Source of the DNA: Clostridiales bacterium
GTDB lineage: Bacteria > Bacillota > Clostridia > Christensenellales > Borkfalkiaceae
Length of the DNA: 14,905 nt
Direction: 5' to 3'
Assembly (NCBI GenBank): GCA_015069525.1
Contig: SVIK01000030.1
Coordinates: 1 to 14,905, forward strand
The translations under genes were made by a program, and so were the position numbers. The notes beneath the pieces are model-generated. The model saw only the letters and a list, made by a program, of their open reading frames with translations, was not told the DNA's origin and ran no database searches. Of this stretch, positions 1 through 7,283 are shown piece after piece (position 1 is the stretch's first letter; every line of letters starts with the position of its first letter).

Positions 1-341
1 ACGAGCCCGTCAAAGCCGTGCGCACGTACCATCGCTTCCGTGGAATCCGCAATCAAATCGCGGGTGACGAGCGAGTATTTCATGCCCGTATGTCCCATCG
101 CAATACCGTCGCATACCGTAATGGCAGGGAACATAATAGGCGTACCGCCTGCCATGGCTACCCCCATTTTTACCGCTTGCGCAATTTTGTCCAAATTGAT
201 GTGCCCAGGCACGATTTCGTTGTAAGAGCATACGACGCCGATAAGCGGGCGGGATTGTTCCTCGTCCGTCAAACCAAGCGCGTGATACAACGACCTATGC
301 GGGGCGTTATGAAAACCGTCTACTATCGTATCTTTAATCAT
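1..341 (-). CDS. ilvD: Dihydroxy-acid dehydratase, N-terminal part (truncated by window edge)
   Basis: IlvD dehydrates 2,3-dihydroxy-isovalerate and 2,3-dihydroxy-3-methylvalerate to the 2-keto acids that precede valine/leucine and isoleucine. It is a cytoplasmic Fe-S enzyme. Only the first 113 codons are present, against a usual length of about 550-570. They carry family hallmarks: an early CSYNEIVPGH stretch (residues 38-47), AGGTP (64-68), and VCDGIAMGHTGMKYSL (76-91), in which C77 is a presumed cluster ligand and D78 a presumed metal ligand. The ATG at 341 is preceded by a GGGAGAGAGG ribosome site and gives the expected N-terminus. It is the last visible gene of the leuA-ilvBNCD operon, 111 bp behind ilvC, a gap that contains a strong hairpin. 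I saw no separate promoter. The identification is firm; whether the rest of the gene is intact cannot be seen. Confidence 0.95.
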   Translation of the reverse strand, partial: MIKDTIVDGFHNAPHRSLYHALGLTDEEQSRPLIGVVCSYNEIVPGHINLDKIAQAVKMGVAMAGGTPIMFPAITVCDGIAMGHTGMKYSLVTRDLIADSTEAMVRAHGFDGL

Positions 342-387
342 ACCTCTCTCCCTACGCCGTTTTCAGCGTTTGCATAAAACTTCACAT

Positions 388-409
388 CGCCCCACCGCAC
401 GGTGGGGCG
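388..409 (-). other. Intercistronic GC-rich hairpin between ilvC and ilvD
   Basis: A perfect 9-bp stem (CGCCCCACC / GGTGGGGCG) with a 4-nt loop sits in the ilvC-ilvD gap. Flanking AACTT/AAGTT can extend it after an internal loop. On the coding strand it is followed by only a short GTTTTA run, so it is at best a weak terminator. It could instead be a partial terminator or a block to 3' exonuclease that raises ilvC mRNA relative to ilvD. A separate 12-bp palindrome, GGCGATATCGCC, lies at 436-447 just after the ilvC stop. The structure is visible in the sequence; the role is inferred. Confidence 0.6.
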
Positions 410-452
410 AAAGTTGGTTGTTCTTTAATTTATTTGGCGATATCGCCCTCTA

Positions 453-1472
453 TTAGTTGTTGATGAATTTTTCTTCGTCTGCCCAGCTGTAAAGCTTACG
501 GATATCCTTACCAACTACTTCTGCGGGATGTTCCGCTGCAATCTTTCTCATTGCGTTGAAGTGTACTTGGCTACCAGCGTCCGACATATCAAGCAAGAAG
601 TCTTTTGCGAACGTACCGTCTTGGATATCTTTCAAAACTTTCTTCATCGCTTTCTTCGTTTCTTCCGTGATAATCTTCGGTCCGGTAATATAGTCGCCGT
701 ATTCCGCCGTGTTGGAAATGGAATATCTCATGCCTTCGAAACCGCTTTGATAGATTAAGTCTACGATGAGCTTCATTTCGTGGATACATTCGAAGTATGC
801 GTTTCTGGGGTCGTAGCCAGCTTCTACAAGCGTTTCAAAGCCTGCTTGCATCAACGCGCAAACGCCACCGCAAAGAACGGCTTGTTCGCCGAAAAGGTCC
901 GTTTCCGTTTCCGTACGGAAGTTCGTTTCCAAAACGCCTGCTCTTGCACCGCCGATACCGAGCGCATAAGCAAGACCGATTTCAAGCGCGTCGCCCGTTG
1001 CGTCTTGTTCTACCGCGATAAGGCAGGGAACGCCCTTACCTACTTGATATTCGCTACGAACGGTGTGACCAGGGCCCTTGGGTGCAACCATGATAACGTT
1101 TACGTTCTTCGGGGGTTTGATGCAACCGAAGTGAATATTGAAGCCGTGCGCAAACGCAAGCGTCTTGCCTTCCGTGAGGTTGGGAGCGATGCTTTCTTTG
1201 TAAAGTTTTGCTTGCTTTTCGTCGTTAATCAAAATCATGATAACATCGGCAACCTTTGCCGCTTCGAAAGCCGTCATAACCTTTAAGCCTTGCTTTTCTG
1301 CCTTTGCCCAGCTTTTGCTACCTTCATACAAACCTACCACTACGTTTACGCCCGAATCTTTGAGGTTGAGCGCGTGTGCGTGACCTTGCGAACCGTAGCC
1401 GATAATCGCTACCGTTTTGCCGTTCAATTTGTTCAAATCACAATCTTGTTGATAAAAAATTCTGTTTGCCAT
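453..1472 (-). CDS. ilvC: Ketol-acid reductoisomerase (class I, short form)
   Basis: IlvC converts 2-acetolactate or 2-aceto-2-hydroxybutyrate to the dihydroxy acid using Mg2+ and NAD(P)H, the second shared step of valine/isoleucine synthesis. At 339 residues it has the usual length of the short class I enzymes. Visible features are the Rossmann loop GYGSQG (25-30), FAHGFNIHFG (107-116) with catalytic His109, the Mg2+ ligands D192 and E196 in TDLFGEQ, and E228 and E232 in the C-terminal knotted domain. The cofactor loop reads GLYEGSKS (47-54). The position usually held by Arg, which contacts the NADPH 2'-phosphate, is Tyr49, followed by Glu50, so NADH use is possible. The ATG at 1472 follows AAAGGAAAGG. 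It lies 42 bp after ilvN in the T-box-controlled operon. Confidence 0.98.
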   Translation of the reverse strand: MANRIFYQQDCDLNKLNGKTVAIIGYGSQGHAHALNLKDSGVNVVVGLYEGSKSWAKAEKQGLKVMTAFEAAKVADVIMILINDEKQAKLYKESIAPNLTEGKTLAFAHGFNIHFGCIKPPKNVNVIMVAPKGPGHTVRSEYQVGKGVPCLIAVEQDATGDALEIGLAYALGIGGARAGVLETNFRTETETDLFGEQAVLCGGVCALMQAGFETLVEAGYDPRNAYFECIHEMKLIVDLIYQSGFEGMRYSISNTAEYGDYITGPKIITEETKKAMKKVLKDIQDGTFAKDFLLDMSDAGSQVHFNAMRKIAAEHPAEVVGKDIRKLYSWADEEKFINN

Positions 1473-1514
1473 AATAGTTTTCCTTTCCTTTTATGTTAAT
1501 TTTTATTTTTTTTC

Positions 1515-2015
1515 TTATTTATTAAACAAAGTCGTCGTGCCTCTGTCAAGCGCTACGATACCCGTACGGCACATTTCCAAAATGCCAAAAGGTTGCATAA
1601 GCTTTACAAAAGCGTCTATCTTGGACGGATTGCCCGTCACTTCAATGCACATGCCTTCCGTTGAATAGTCGATTACGCTGGCGCGGAATACGTCGACCGC
1701 CGTCATGATTTCCTGTCTATTCTCCGCTTCGTTCTTTACCTTGATAAGCATGAGCTCTCTTTTAATCGGCTCGTCCGAAAGTACCTCCACTTTCTTTACG
1801 ACGAGCAATTTTTTGAGCTGGTTAATCATTTGTTCTTGTACGTATTTATCCCCGCTCATACAAATGGTGATACGGGAATATTCAGGGCGTTCCGTTTCCC
1901 CTACCGTGAGGGCGTCGATGTTGAAACCACGACGGGTGAACATGCCCGTCACGCGCGTCAATACGCCCGCTTGGTTGTCTACGTACACCGCAATAACGAA
2001 TTTATTGTTTTCCAT
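1515..2015 (-). CDS. ilvN: Acetolactate synthase small (regulatory) subunit
   Basis: This is the regulatory subunit of acetohydroxyacid synthase. It binds the catalytic IlvB subunit, stimulates it, and usually confers valine feedback inhibition. At 166 residues it has the standard length of the two-domain form. An N-terminal ACT domain (about 5-78) includes VDNQAGVLTRVTGMFTRRGF followed by NIDALTVGET, the effector-binding region. The C-terminal half (about 80-160) is the ALS small-subunit domain. The ATG at 2015 has a strong AAGGAGAAAGG site that begins right at the ilvB stop; 18 bp separate the two genes, which favours matched expression of both subunits. It could equally be called ilvH; the symbol is by convention. 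Confidence 0.96.
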   Translation of the reverse strand: MENNKFVIAVYVDNQAGVLTRVTGMFTRRGFNIDALTVGETERPEYSRITICMSGDKYVQEQMINQLKKLLVVKKVEVLSDEPIKRELMLIKVKNEAENRQEIMTAVDVFRASVIDYSTEGMCIEVTGNPSKIDAFVKLMQPFGILEMCRTGIVALDRGTTTLFNK

Positions 2016-2033
2016 ATTTTTCCTTTCTCCTTA

Positions 2034-3716
2034 TCAAGCCTTGACTTTCGTGATGATATCGCTGATTGCACCGCCAGGAGGCAACATGGGAAGAACGAGC
2101 TCGTCCTTATCAATGCGCACGTCGATAACCGTGGGTTTGCCCGAAGCAATCGCTTTTTCAAACGCTTTCTTGAATTCTACGGGCGTTTCCGCCAAGTATC
2201 CTTCCGCGCCGAACGCTTTGGCAAGCTGTACGAAATCCGTCTTTCTTTCAAGCACCGTGTTGGAATATCTCTTGCCAAAGAACAGCGTTTGCCATTGTCT
2301 TACCATACCCAATACGCCGTTGTTCAAAAGCACGATAACGACGGGGATTTTGTAGGTGACTGCCGTGGCGAGTTCGTTGAGGTTCATGCCGAAGCTTCCG
2401 TCGCCCGTAATCAAAATCGTCGGGTCTTTCGTCGCTACGTACGCGCCCATCGCCGCGCCTAAACCAAAGCCCATCGTTCCCAAACCACCGCTGGATACGA
2501 AGCGACGGGGCTTATCGAATTCTACGTATTGCGCCGTCCACATTTGGTGTTGCCCAACGTCCGTCGTGATAATCGTGTTTGCGGGCTTGGTTGCGTTGAT
2601 GATGTCAAATACTTGCTTGGGCGTAATCGGCGCGCTGTTCGTCGAAGCAATTTCCTCTTCGAACGTCGCTTCCTCCGCTTTCAACGTGCGCACTCTATCA
2701 ATCCATTCGGGACTGCTCTTTGCTACGCACTTTTCTGCAATTCTATGGAAGGAATCGTATACGTCGCCCACAAGCCCCAAGTCTACGCGGACGTTCTTGT
2801 TGACTTCCGCTTGGTCGGGGTCGAGCTGGATAATCTTGCTCTGTTTCGCGAATTTGGAAACGTTGCCCGTCGCTCTATCCGAGAAACGAACGCCCACCGC
2901 CAAAATTAAATCCGCTTCGTTTTGCGACATGCTCGACGCGTAATGCCCGTGCATACCTTGCATACCAAGGAAGCGTTCGCTTTCTTGGGGAACTGCCGAA
3001 AGCCCCATGAACGAACAACCGATAACCGCGTCTATCTTATTTGCAAATTCTACAATGTCCTTGCCCATGCCAAGACCTGCCGCGCCACCGCCTACGTAGA
3101 TGTACGGCTTCTTCGCTTCCGCAATAAGTTTTACCGCTTCGTCAATCAGGCTTTCCTTTACTTTGGGCAAAGGTTTCTTTTCTACGATTGCTTGTTTTTC
3201 ATATTCGTATTTGCCCACCTGCACGTCCTTGGGAATATCGATGAGGACGGGGCCCGGTCTGCCCGATTTCGCAATAGCGAACGCTTCACGAATCGTATCC
3301 GCCAAATCTTCAATTCTCTTGACGAAGAAGTTGTGCTTCGTAATGGGAAGGGTGACGCCCGTGATATCGATTTCTTGGAAGCTATCCTTACCGATAAGCG
3401 AGTTGGGTACGTTGCCCGTGATGGCTACGAGAGGGATAGAATCGAGCATCGCCGTCGCAATACCCGTGACGAGGTTGGTTGCACCAGGACCGCTGGTTGC
3501 AATACATACGCCTACTTTCCCCGTCGCGCGGGAATATCCGTCCGCCGCGTGCGACGCGCCTTGTTCGTGCGCCGTGAGGACGTGGTTGATTTCGTCCTTA
3601 TATTCGTAAAGCGCATCGTAAATATTGATAACTTGTCCGCCGGGATAACCGAATACGTCGGTGACACCCTGCTCTATCAAAGTTCTAATTAAAATTTGTG
3701 CACCTGTTAACTGCAT
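2034..3716 (-). CDS. ilvB: Acetolactate synthase large (catalytic) subunit, biosynthetic
   Basis: A thiamine-diphosphate enzyme that condenses two pyruvates to 2-acetolactate, or pyruvate plus 2-ketobutyrate to acetohydroxybutyrate. It is the first committed step of valine, leucine and isoleucine synthesis. The 560 residues show the three family domains: an N-terminal pyrimidine-binding domain with the catalytic Glu51 in TAHEQGASHAADGY, a central FAD-binding-type domain, and a C-terminal TPP domain with the GDG...NN motif (GDG 438-440, NN 465-466). The QEIDITG stretch after residue 113 and the adjacent small-subunit gene mark the biosynthetic rather than the catabolic (AlsS) type. The ATG at 3716 follows TAGGAG. 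The 108-bp gap to leuA has a weak stem-loop (ACGC-TTAG-GCGT inside a longer AU stem) but no convincing promoter or terminator. Confidence 0.98.
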   Translation of the reverse strand: MQLTGAQILIRTLIEQGVTDVFGYPGGQVINIYDALYEYKDEINHVLTAHEQGASHAADGYSRATGKVGVCIATSGPGATNLVTGIATAMLDSIPLVAITGNVPNSLIGKDSFQEIDITGVTLPITKHNFFVKRIEDLADTIREAFAIAKSGRPGPVLIDIPKDVQVGKYEYEKQAIVEKKPLPKVKESLIDEAVKLIAEAKKPYIYVGGGAAGLGMGKDIVEFANKIDAVIGCSFMGLSAVPQESERFLGMQGMHGHYASSMSQNEADLILAVGVRFSDRATGNVSKFAKQSKIIQLDPDQAEVNKNVRVDLGLVGDVYDSFHRIAEKCVAKSSPEWIDRVRTLKAEEATFEEEIASTNSAPITPKQVFDIINATKPANTIITTDVGQHQMWTAQYVEFDKPRRFVSSGGLGTMGFGLGAAMGAYVATKDPTILITGDGSFGMNLNELATAVTYKIPVVIVLLNNGVLGMVRQWQTLFFGKRYSNTVLERKTDFVQLAKAFGAEGYLAETPVEFKKAFEKAIASGKPTVIDVRIDKDELVLPMLPPGGAISDIITKVKA

Positions 3717-3824
3717 ATCTATATACTCCTAATTTGTTTGTTTTTTAGACTTTTTCTATCCACGATATCATTACGCCTAAGCGTTGACGAAAGATAGAAA
3801 GATTTGCCTGCGAAAGCACTCCGC

Positions 3825-5480
3825 TTATAACATTCTGTTGACGGCGGAAACGAGCGCCTTTACACTCGACGTCATGATGTCGGTGTGGATACCCGCGCCC
3901 CAATACGGCTTGCCGTCCGATACGATACAAATGTACGAAGCCGCTTGCGAATTGGATTTGCCCTCCAAAGCGTGCTCTACGTAATTTTCTAAAACGTAGG
4001 CTTTGCCCGTCACTTGCTTAATCGCGCTACTTACACAATCAAGACGACCGTTTCCTTCTACGTCCACCGTGACTGCCGAGCCGTTATATTCGATAACGAT
4101 TTTGCCTTTCAGTTTATCGCCTACCTCTTGATACCCCGCTTCAAGCACGTTGAGCTTTTCGTAAAGGTTGACGAAATCTCTCATGAAAATATCGTAAACT
4201 TCTTGCGAGGAAAGCTCCCTATGCTCGTGGTCGGAAATGCTCTTCACGTGGTAGCCGAATTGCTCCCGAAGTTTGGGAGGCAGGACGAGCTTGAACTGCG
4301 TTTCGAGGATATACCCGATACCGCCTTTACCCGATTGCGAGTTGATGCGGATAACGTCCGCCTCGTACACTCTGCCAACGTCGGCAGGGTCGAGCGGGAG
4401 ATAGGGAACCGTCCATTCGTTGACGTTTCTATCCACCCGATATTTCATGCCTTTCGCAATCGCGTCTTGGTGCGAACCTGAGAACGCCGCAAATACGAGC
4501 TGTCCACTATACGGTTGACGTTCGTATACTTTCATGCGCGTCACTCTTTCGTATATCTGCGTAATGCTGGGCAAATCGGAAAAATCAAGCAACGGGTCGA
4601 TACCCTGCGAATACATATTGAGCGCAACCGTCACGATGTCTACGTTGCCCGTACGTTCGCCGTTGCCAAAGAGCGTACCCTCTATCCTATCGCCACCTGC
4701 AAGCAAGCCCATTTCGCTATCCGCCACCGCGCACCCTCTATCGTTGTGCGGGTGCAAGGAGATAACGACGTTCTCTCTATAATGCAAGTTCTTGCACATA
4801 TATTCCACTTGGTTTGCGTATACGTGAGGCATGGAGTTCTCTACCGTGGCAGGCAAATTGATAATTGCCTTTCTTTCCGCCGTAGGCTTCCAAATATCCA
4901 AAACCGCGTTGCAAATTTCTGCGGCAAACTCTGGCTCCGTACCCGTAAAACTTTCGGGCGAGTATTCCAAACGGATATTCCCCTCCGCTTCCTCTTGGTA
5001 TTTCTTGCAAAGCTTTGCCCCGAATACCGCGATATCTACGATTTCTTTCTTCTCGCGCTTGAATACTTGCTCCCTTTGCGCAACGGACGTGGAGTTATAC
5101 AAATGCACGATGGCGTTCTTCGCGCCTTTGAGCGCCTCGAACGTCTTGGCTATAATATGCTCTCTCGATTGCGTTAAAACTTGTATCGTCACGTCGTCGG
5201 GGATTAAATCCCTTTCAATGAGCGCACGGCAAAGCTCGTACTCCGTTTCGCTTGCCGCAGGGAAACCTACCTCGATTTCCTTAAACCCGATTTTGCAAAG
5301 GAGTTGGAAAAATTCAAGCTTCTCTTCCAAGCTCATGGGAATGACGAGCGCTTGGTTTCCGTCGCGTAAATCGACGCTACACCATACGGGCGGTTTTTCG
5401 ATGGAGGTCTTCTTCGTCCAATCCATCGTCACGCCTGACGGCTCGAAATATTGTTTGACGTATTTTTTGCTATTCTTCAT
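3825..5480 (-). CDS. leuA: 2-isopropylmalate synthase (long, type 2 form)
   Basis: LeuA condenses acetyl-CoA with 2-ketoisovalerate, the first leucine-specific step. At 551 residues with an N-terminus beginning KYVKQYFEPSGV, it resembles the actinobacterial/yeast-like LeuA group rather than the roughly 510-residue E. coli/Bacillus form. The DRE-TIM barrel shows LRDGNQAL (38-45, with R39 and D40 for catalysis and metal), metal ligands in HPHNDRG (243-249), and GNGERTGN (272-279). The C-terminal part (about 420-551) fits the LeuA dimer domain that mediates leucine feedback inhibition. The ATG at 5480 follows AGAGGAAAATT. It is the first gene behind the T-box leader, so its control extends to the ilv genes downstream. 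The next steps (leuCD, leuB) are not in the window. Confidence 0.97.
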   Translation of the reverse strand: MKNSKKYVKQYFEPSGVTMDWTKKTSIEKPPVWCSVDLRDGNQALVIPMSLEEKLEFFQLLCKIGFKEIEVGFPAASETEYELCRALIERDLIPDDVTIQVLTQSREHIIAKTFEALKGAKNAIVHLYNSTSVAQREQVFKREKKEIVDIAVFGAKLCKKYQEEAEGNIRLEYSPESFTGTEPEFAAEICNAVLDIWKPTAERKAIINLPATVENSMPHVYANQVEYMCKNLHYRENVVISLHPHNDRGCAVADSEMGLLAGGDRIEGTLFGNGERTGNVDIVTVALNMYSQGIDPLLDFSDLPSITQIYERVTRMKVYERQPYSGQLVFAAFSGSHQDAIAKGMKYRVDRNVNEWTVPYLPLDPADVGRVYEADVIRINSQSGKGGIGYILETQFKLVLPPKLREQFGYHVKSISDHEHRELSSQEVYDIFMRDFVNLYEKLNVLEAGYQEVGDKLKGKIVIEYNGSAVTVDVEGNGRLDCVSSAIKQVTGKAYVLENYVEHALEGKSNSQAASYICIVSDGKPYWGAGIHTDIMTSSVKALVSAVNRML

Positions 5481-5510
5481 AATTTTCCTCTTGTTTTTTT
5501 ACCGCTTTTT

Positions 5511-5562
5511 GAAACAAATCGTCCCTTTTCCGCGCGCTGATAACGCTTGCGTAAAAGAGACG
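5511..5562 (-). terminator. T-box-controlled intrinsic terminator of the leuA leader
   Basis: On the minus strand CGTCTCTTTT (5562-5553) pairs with AAAAGGGACG (5529-5520) in a 10-bp stem with one G-U pair, followed by ATTTGTTTC. The CUCU within the 5' arm (5559-5556) is also the partner of AGAG (5589-5586) in the antiterminator, so the two structures exclude each other, as a T-box switch requires. The loop is large and holds a small ACGC/GCGT hairpin. The U-tract is interrupted, so baseline readthrough may be noticeable. Confidence 0.82.
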
Positions 5563-5809
5563 AAGAAGTTTTCTCCGCGGTACCACTCTGTTTGGTGAAA
5601 ATTCACCCACTCGTGTCCTATAAAAGACTTTTCCTGATAACGGTGGAATTCCGTCCGAATCTACTTGGCAATTTCTTTATTGCTTTTCTCTCGGCGACTC
5701 GGGGAGGAGCTATGTTTCGTAAACCGTATTGACTCGCACCTGCCGTCAACTCTCTGAAACGCGGTTTTTACGAATTTTTTTCCCGTCATTGTCTTTTGAT
5801 TATGTGATT
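5511..5809 (-). promoter_or_regulatory. T-box riboswitch leader, predicted to sense tRNA-Leu (CUC specifier)
   Basis: The leader reads uncharged tRNA and, when it is bound, forms an antiterminator that lets RNA polymerase continue into leuA-ilvBNCD. Direct evidence: the T-box core AGAGTGGTACCGCGG (5589-5575); upstream Stem I with an AGAGAG motif and a GTTGAC/GTCAAT distal stem enclosing GGCAGGTGCGA; a second stem TTCGTAAA..CC / GGTTTACGAA (with an AA bulge) below it; and a hairpin GGTGAA/TTCACC at 5594-5607 before the core. By alignment from memory with glyQS, the specifier lies 6 nt before GAGT and reads CUC (5709-5707), a leucine codon; the next triplet is also CUC. The T-box sequence UGGU (5585-5582) complements an ACCA acceptor end, fitting the A73 discriminator of tRNA-Leu. 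The T-box class is near certain; leucine specificity is a strong inference. The stretch from 5845 to 5972, between ilvE and the promoter, is AT-rich and shows no clear ilvE terminator. Confidence 0.93.
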
Positions 5810-5815
5810 ATATCT

Positions 5816-5844
5816 ATTTTATACTACTTTTTTACTTTTGTCAA
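5816..5844 (-). promoter_or_regulatory. Promoter of the leuA-ilvBNCD operon
   Basis: On the minus strand a perfect -35 TTGACA (5844-5839) is followed after 17 bp by the -10 TAAAAT (5821-5816), which puts transcription start near 5809 and gives a leader of about 330 nt. A second TATAAT-like sequence lies a few bases further downstream but is badly spaced from the -35. Confidence 0.8.
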
Positions 5845-5972
5845 CCAAGTACTATTGCATTTTTCTCTTTTTTATGATTTTTTTATAAAAAATCTATAAA
5901 CGGCGACGTATTTCTCTGCCAAATCTTGCTATTTTCCGCTATTCTTAAAGCAAACGGCTCGTTTAACGCCTA

Positions 5973-7034
5973 TTAGAGTTTATGCACCCAATTGAACGTG
6001 TCTTCCACCTTGCCCCATTGGATACCCGTCAAGATATCGTAAAGCTTTTGCGTGACTTCCCCGATTTTGCCTCCGCCGATAACGTATTCCTCCTCGCCGT
6101 AGGCAAGCTTTCCAATGGGCGAAACGACCGCCGCCGTACCACAGCCCCAAGCTTCTTCCAATCTGCCTTCTTTAAGCGCGGACAAAAGCTCGTCCACCGA
6201 AAGCAATCTTTCGTTTACTTTATACCCGAGCGTTTTCAAAACCTCGATACAGCTCTTTCTCGTAATGCCCGGCAATATCGAACCCGTAAGCATGGGCGTG
6301 ACGATTTCACCGTCGATTTTGAACATGACGTTCATCGCCCCCACTTCTTCAATGTACTTTCTTTCTACACCGTCCAACCAAAGCACTTGCGAATAGCCTT
6401 TCTTGGCGGCTCTTTCGCCTGCACGCGTACTCGCCGCGTAGTTGCCACCGCATTTTGCATAGCCCGTGCCACCTCTTACCGTGCGCACGTCCTCGCTTTC
6501 AATCATAATCTTTACAGGGTTGATGCCCTCCGCGTAATAGCTTCCGCTGGGCGAAGCAATAAGCATAAACGTGGCGCGTTTTACCGCGTGCACGCCAAGC
6601 GCTTCGTCGTTGCCGAACATGAACGGACGAAGATATAGCGACGTGCCGAACGATTTGGGTACGAAACGCTCTTCAAGACGGACGAACGTTTCTAAAATCT
6701 CCAACGCTTCCTCTTCGTCAAGCAAAGGCAAACTCATACGCTCTGCCGAGTTATTCATACGACGAATATTCTCCATAGGACGGAAAAGCTGTACGCCCCC
6801 GTCTTCGCGACGGTACGCTTTTAAACCCTCGAAAATTTCCGCGCCGTAATGCAATACCGTGGAGGCAGGGTGCAAGGAAATACGCCCGAACGGGACGATT
6901 CTCGCATCGTACCAACCCTTCCCTTCTTCATAATCCATCATGAACATGTGGTCGGTAAAAAACTTACCAAACCCCAACTTTTCTTCCGCCGGCATCGTGG
7001 TAGGCGTCGTCGTTTTCGTGATTGCAATTTTCAT
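5973..7034 (-). CDS. ilvE: Branched-chain-amino-acid aminotransferase
   Basis: A PLP enzyme of fold type IV. It transfers the amino group from glutamate to 2-keto acids, making leucine, isoleucine and valine, and runs reversibly in catabolism. The 353-residue protein matches the longer BCAT group, whose members include the mammalian enzymes. LHYGAEIFEGLKAYR (61-75) is in the substrate region, the PLP lysine is K194 in GYAKCGGNYA (191-200), and SQVLWLDG (215-222) leads to the class IV signature IEEVGAMNVMF (228-238). The ATG at 7034 follows AGGGGG. It has its own extended -10 promoter and lies upstream of the T-box, so it should not be leucine-attenuated. It is divergent from the DUF1538/P-II operon. 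Confidence 0.96.
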   Translation of the reverse strand: MKIAITKTTTPTTMPAEEKLGFGKFFTDHMFMMDYEEGKGWYDARIVPFGRISLHPASTVLHYGAEIFEGLKAYRREDGGVQLFRPMENIRRMNNSAERMSLPLLDEEEALEILETFVRLEERFVPKSFGTSLYLRPFMFGNDEALGVHAVKRATFMLIASPSGSYYAEGINPVKIMIESEDVRTVRGGTGYAKCGGNYAASTRAGERAAKKGYSQVLWLDGVERKYIEEVGAMNVMFKIDGEIVTPMLTGSILPGITRKSCIEVLKTLGYKVNERLLSVDELLSALKEGRLEEAWGCGTAAVVSPIGKLAYGEEEYVIGGGKIGEVTQKLYDILTGIQWGKVEDTFNWVHKL

Positions 7035-7124
7035 GGATATCCCCCTATTTTTTGGCTCTTGGAAAATTCGAAAAACGAATTGCTTTTGCCTTTTTTATTT
7101 ATTTATATAATAAATATTTACATT

Positions 7125-7153
7125 ATAATAGCACACGAATTTCGTTTCGTCAA
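7125..7153 (-). promoter_or_regulatory. ilvE promoter
   Basis: On the minus strand -35 TTGACG (7153-7148), a 17-bp spacer and -10 TATTAT (7130-7125), preceded by TGC as an extended -10. Start is expected near 7118, giving a leader of about 84 nt. That leader contains an AATTCG/CGAATT hairpin (7065-7081) with no visible link to a known riboswitch. Confidence 0.75.
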
Positions 7154-7226
7154 CGCTTTTTCACCCCGATTGCAAAATTTATCGCAAACTTTTTACTTTA
7201 TTCCTCTTTGATAGGAAGCGATAGGC

Positions 7227-7255
7227 TTGACAAAACTACGCGTGCGTGTTAAAAT
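7227..7255 (+). promoter_or_regulatory. Promoter of the DUF1538/P-II operon
   Basis: A perfect -35 TTGACA (7227-7232), a 17-bp spacer and -10 TAAAAT (7250-7255). Start is expected near 7262, about 22 nt before the ATG. Immediately upstream is a direct repeat GATAGG-AAGC-GATAGG (7210-7225) with a 10-bp period, a possible activator site. Confidence 0.78.
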
Positions 7256-7283
7256 TAATGTGTATTTTTTTGAGGAGCGCGAC

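Noticed and set aside
3717..3824. Possible attenuator or promoter between leuA and ilvB.
   Set aside because: Only an AU-rich stem and a short ACGC/GCGT hairpin are visible, with no U-tract, T-box or paired -35/-10.
4515..5177. Long plus-strand open frame antisense to leuA, and similar ones opposite ilvB, ilvC and ilvE.
   Set aside because: They lie fully opposite well-supported enzymes, lack ribosome sites and recognisable domains, and are Arg/His/Cys-rich mirrors of the true codons.
7170..7187. Imperfect palindrome TTGC-N10-GCAA between the divergent promoters as an operator.
   Set aside because: Only the outer four bases on each side match; this is common by chance in AT-rich DNA.
7227..7283. 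TTG start for the DUF1538 gene at 7227.
   Set aside because: The TTG is the first part of the -35 box; ATG 7284 has GAGGAG.
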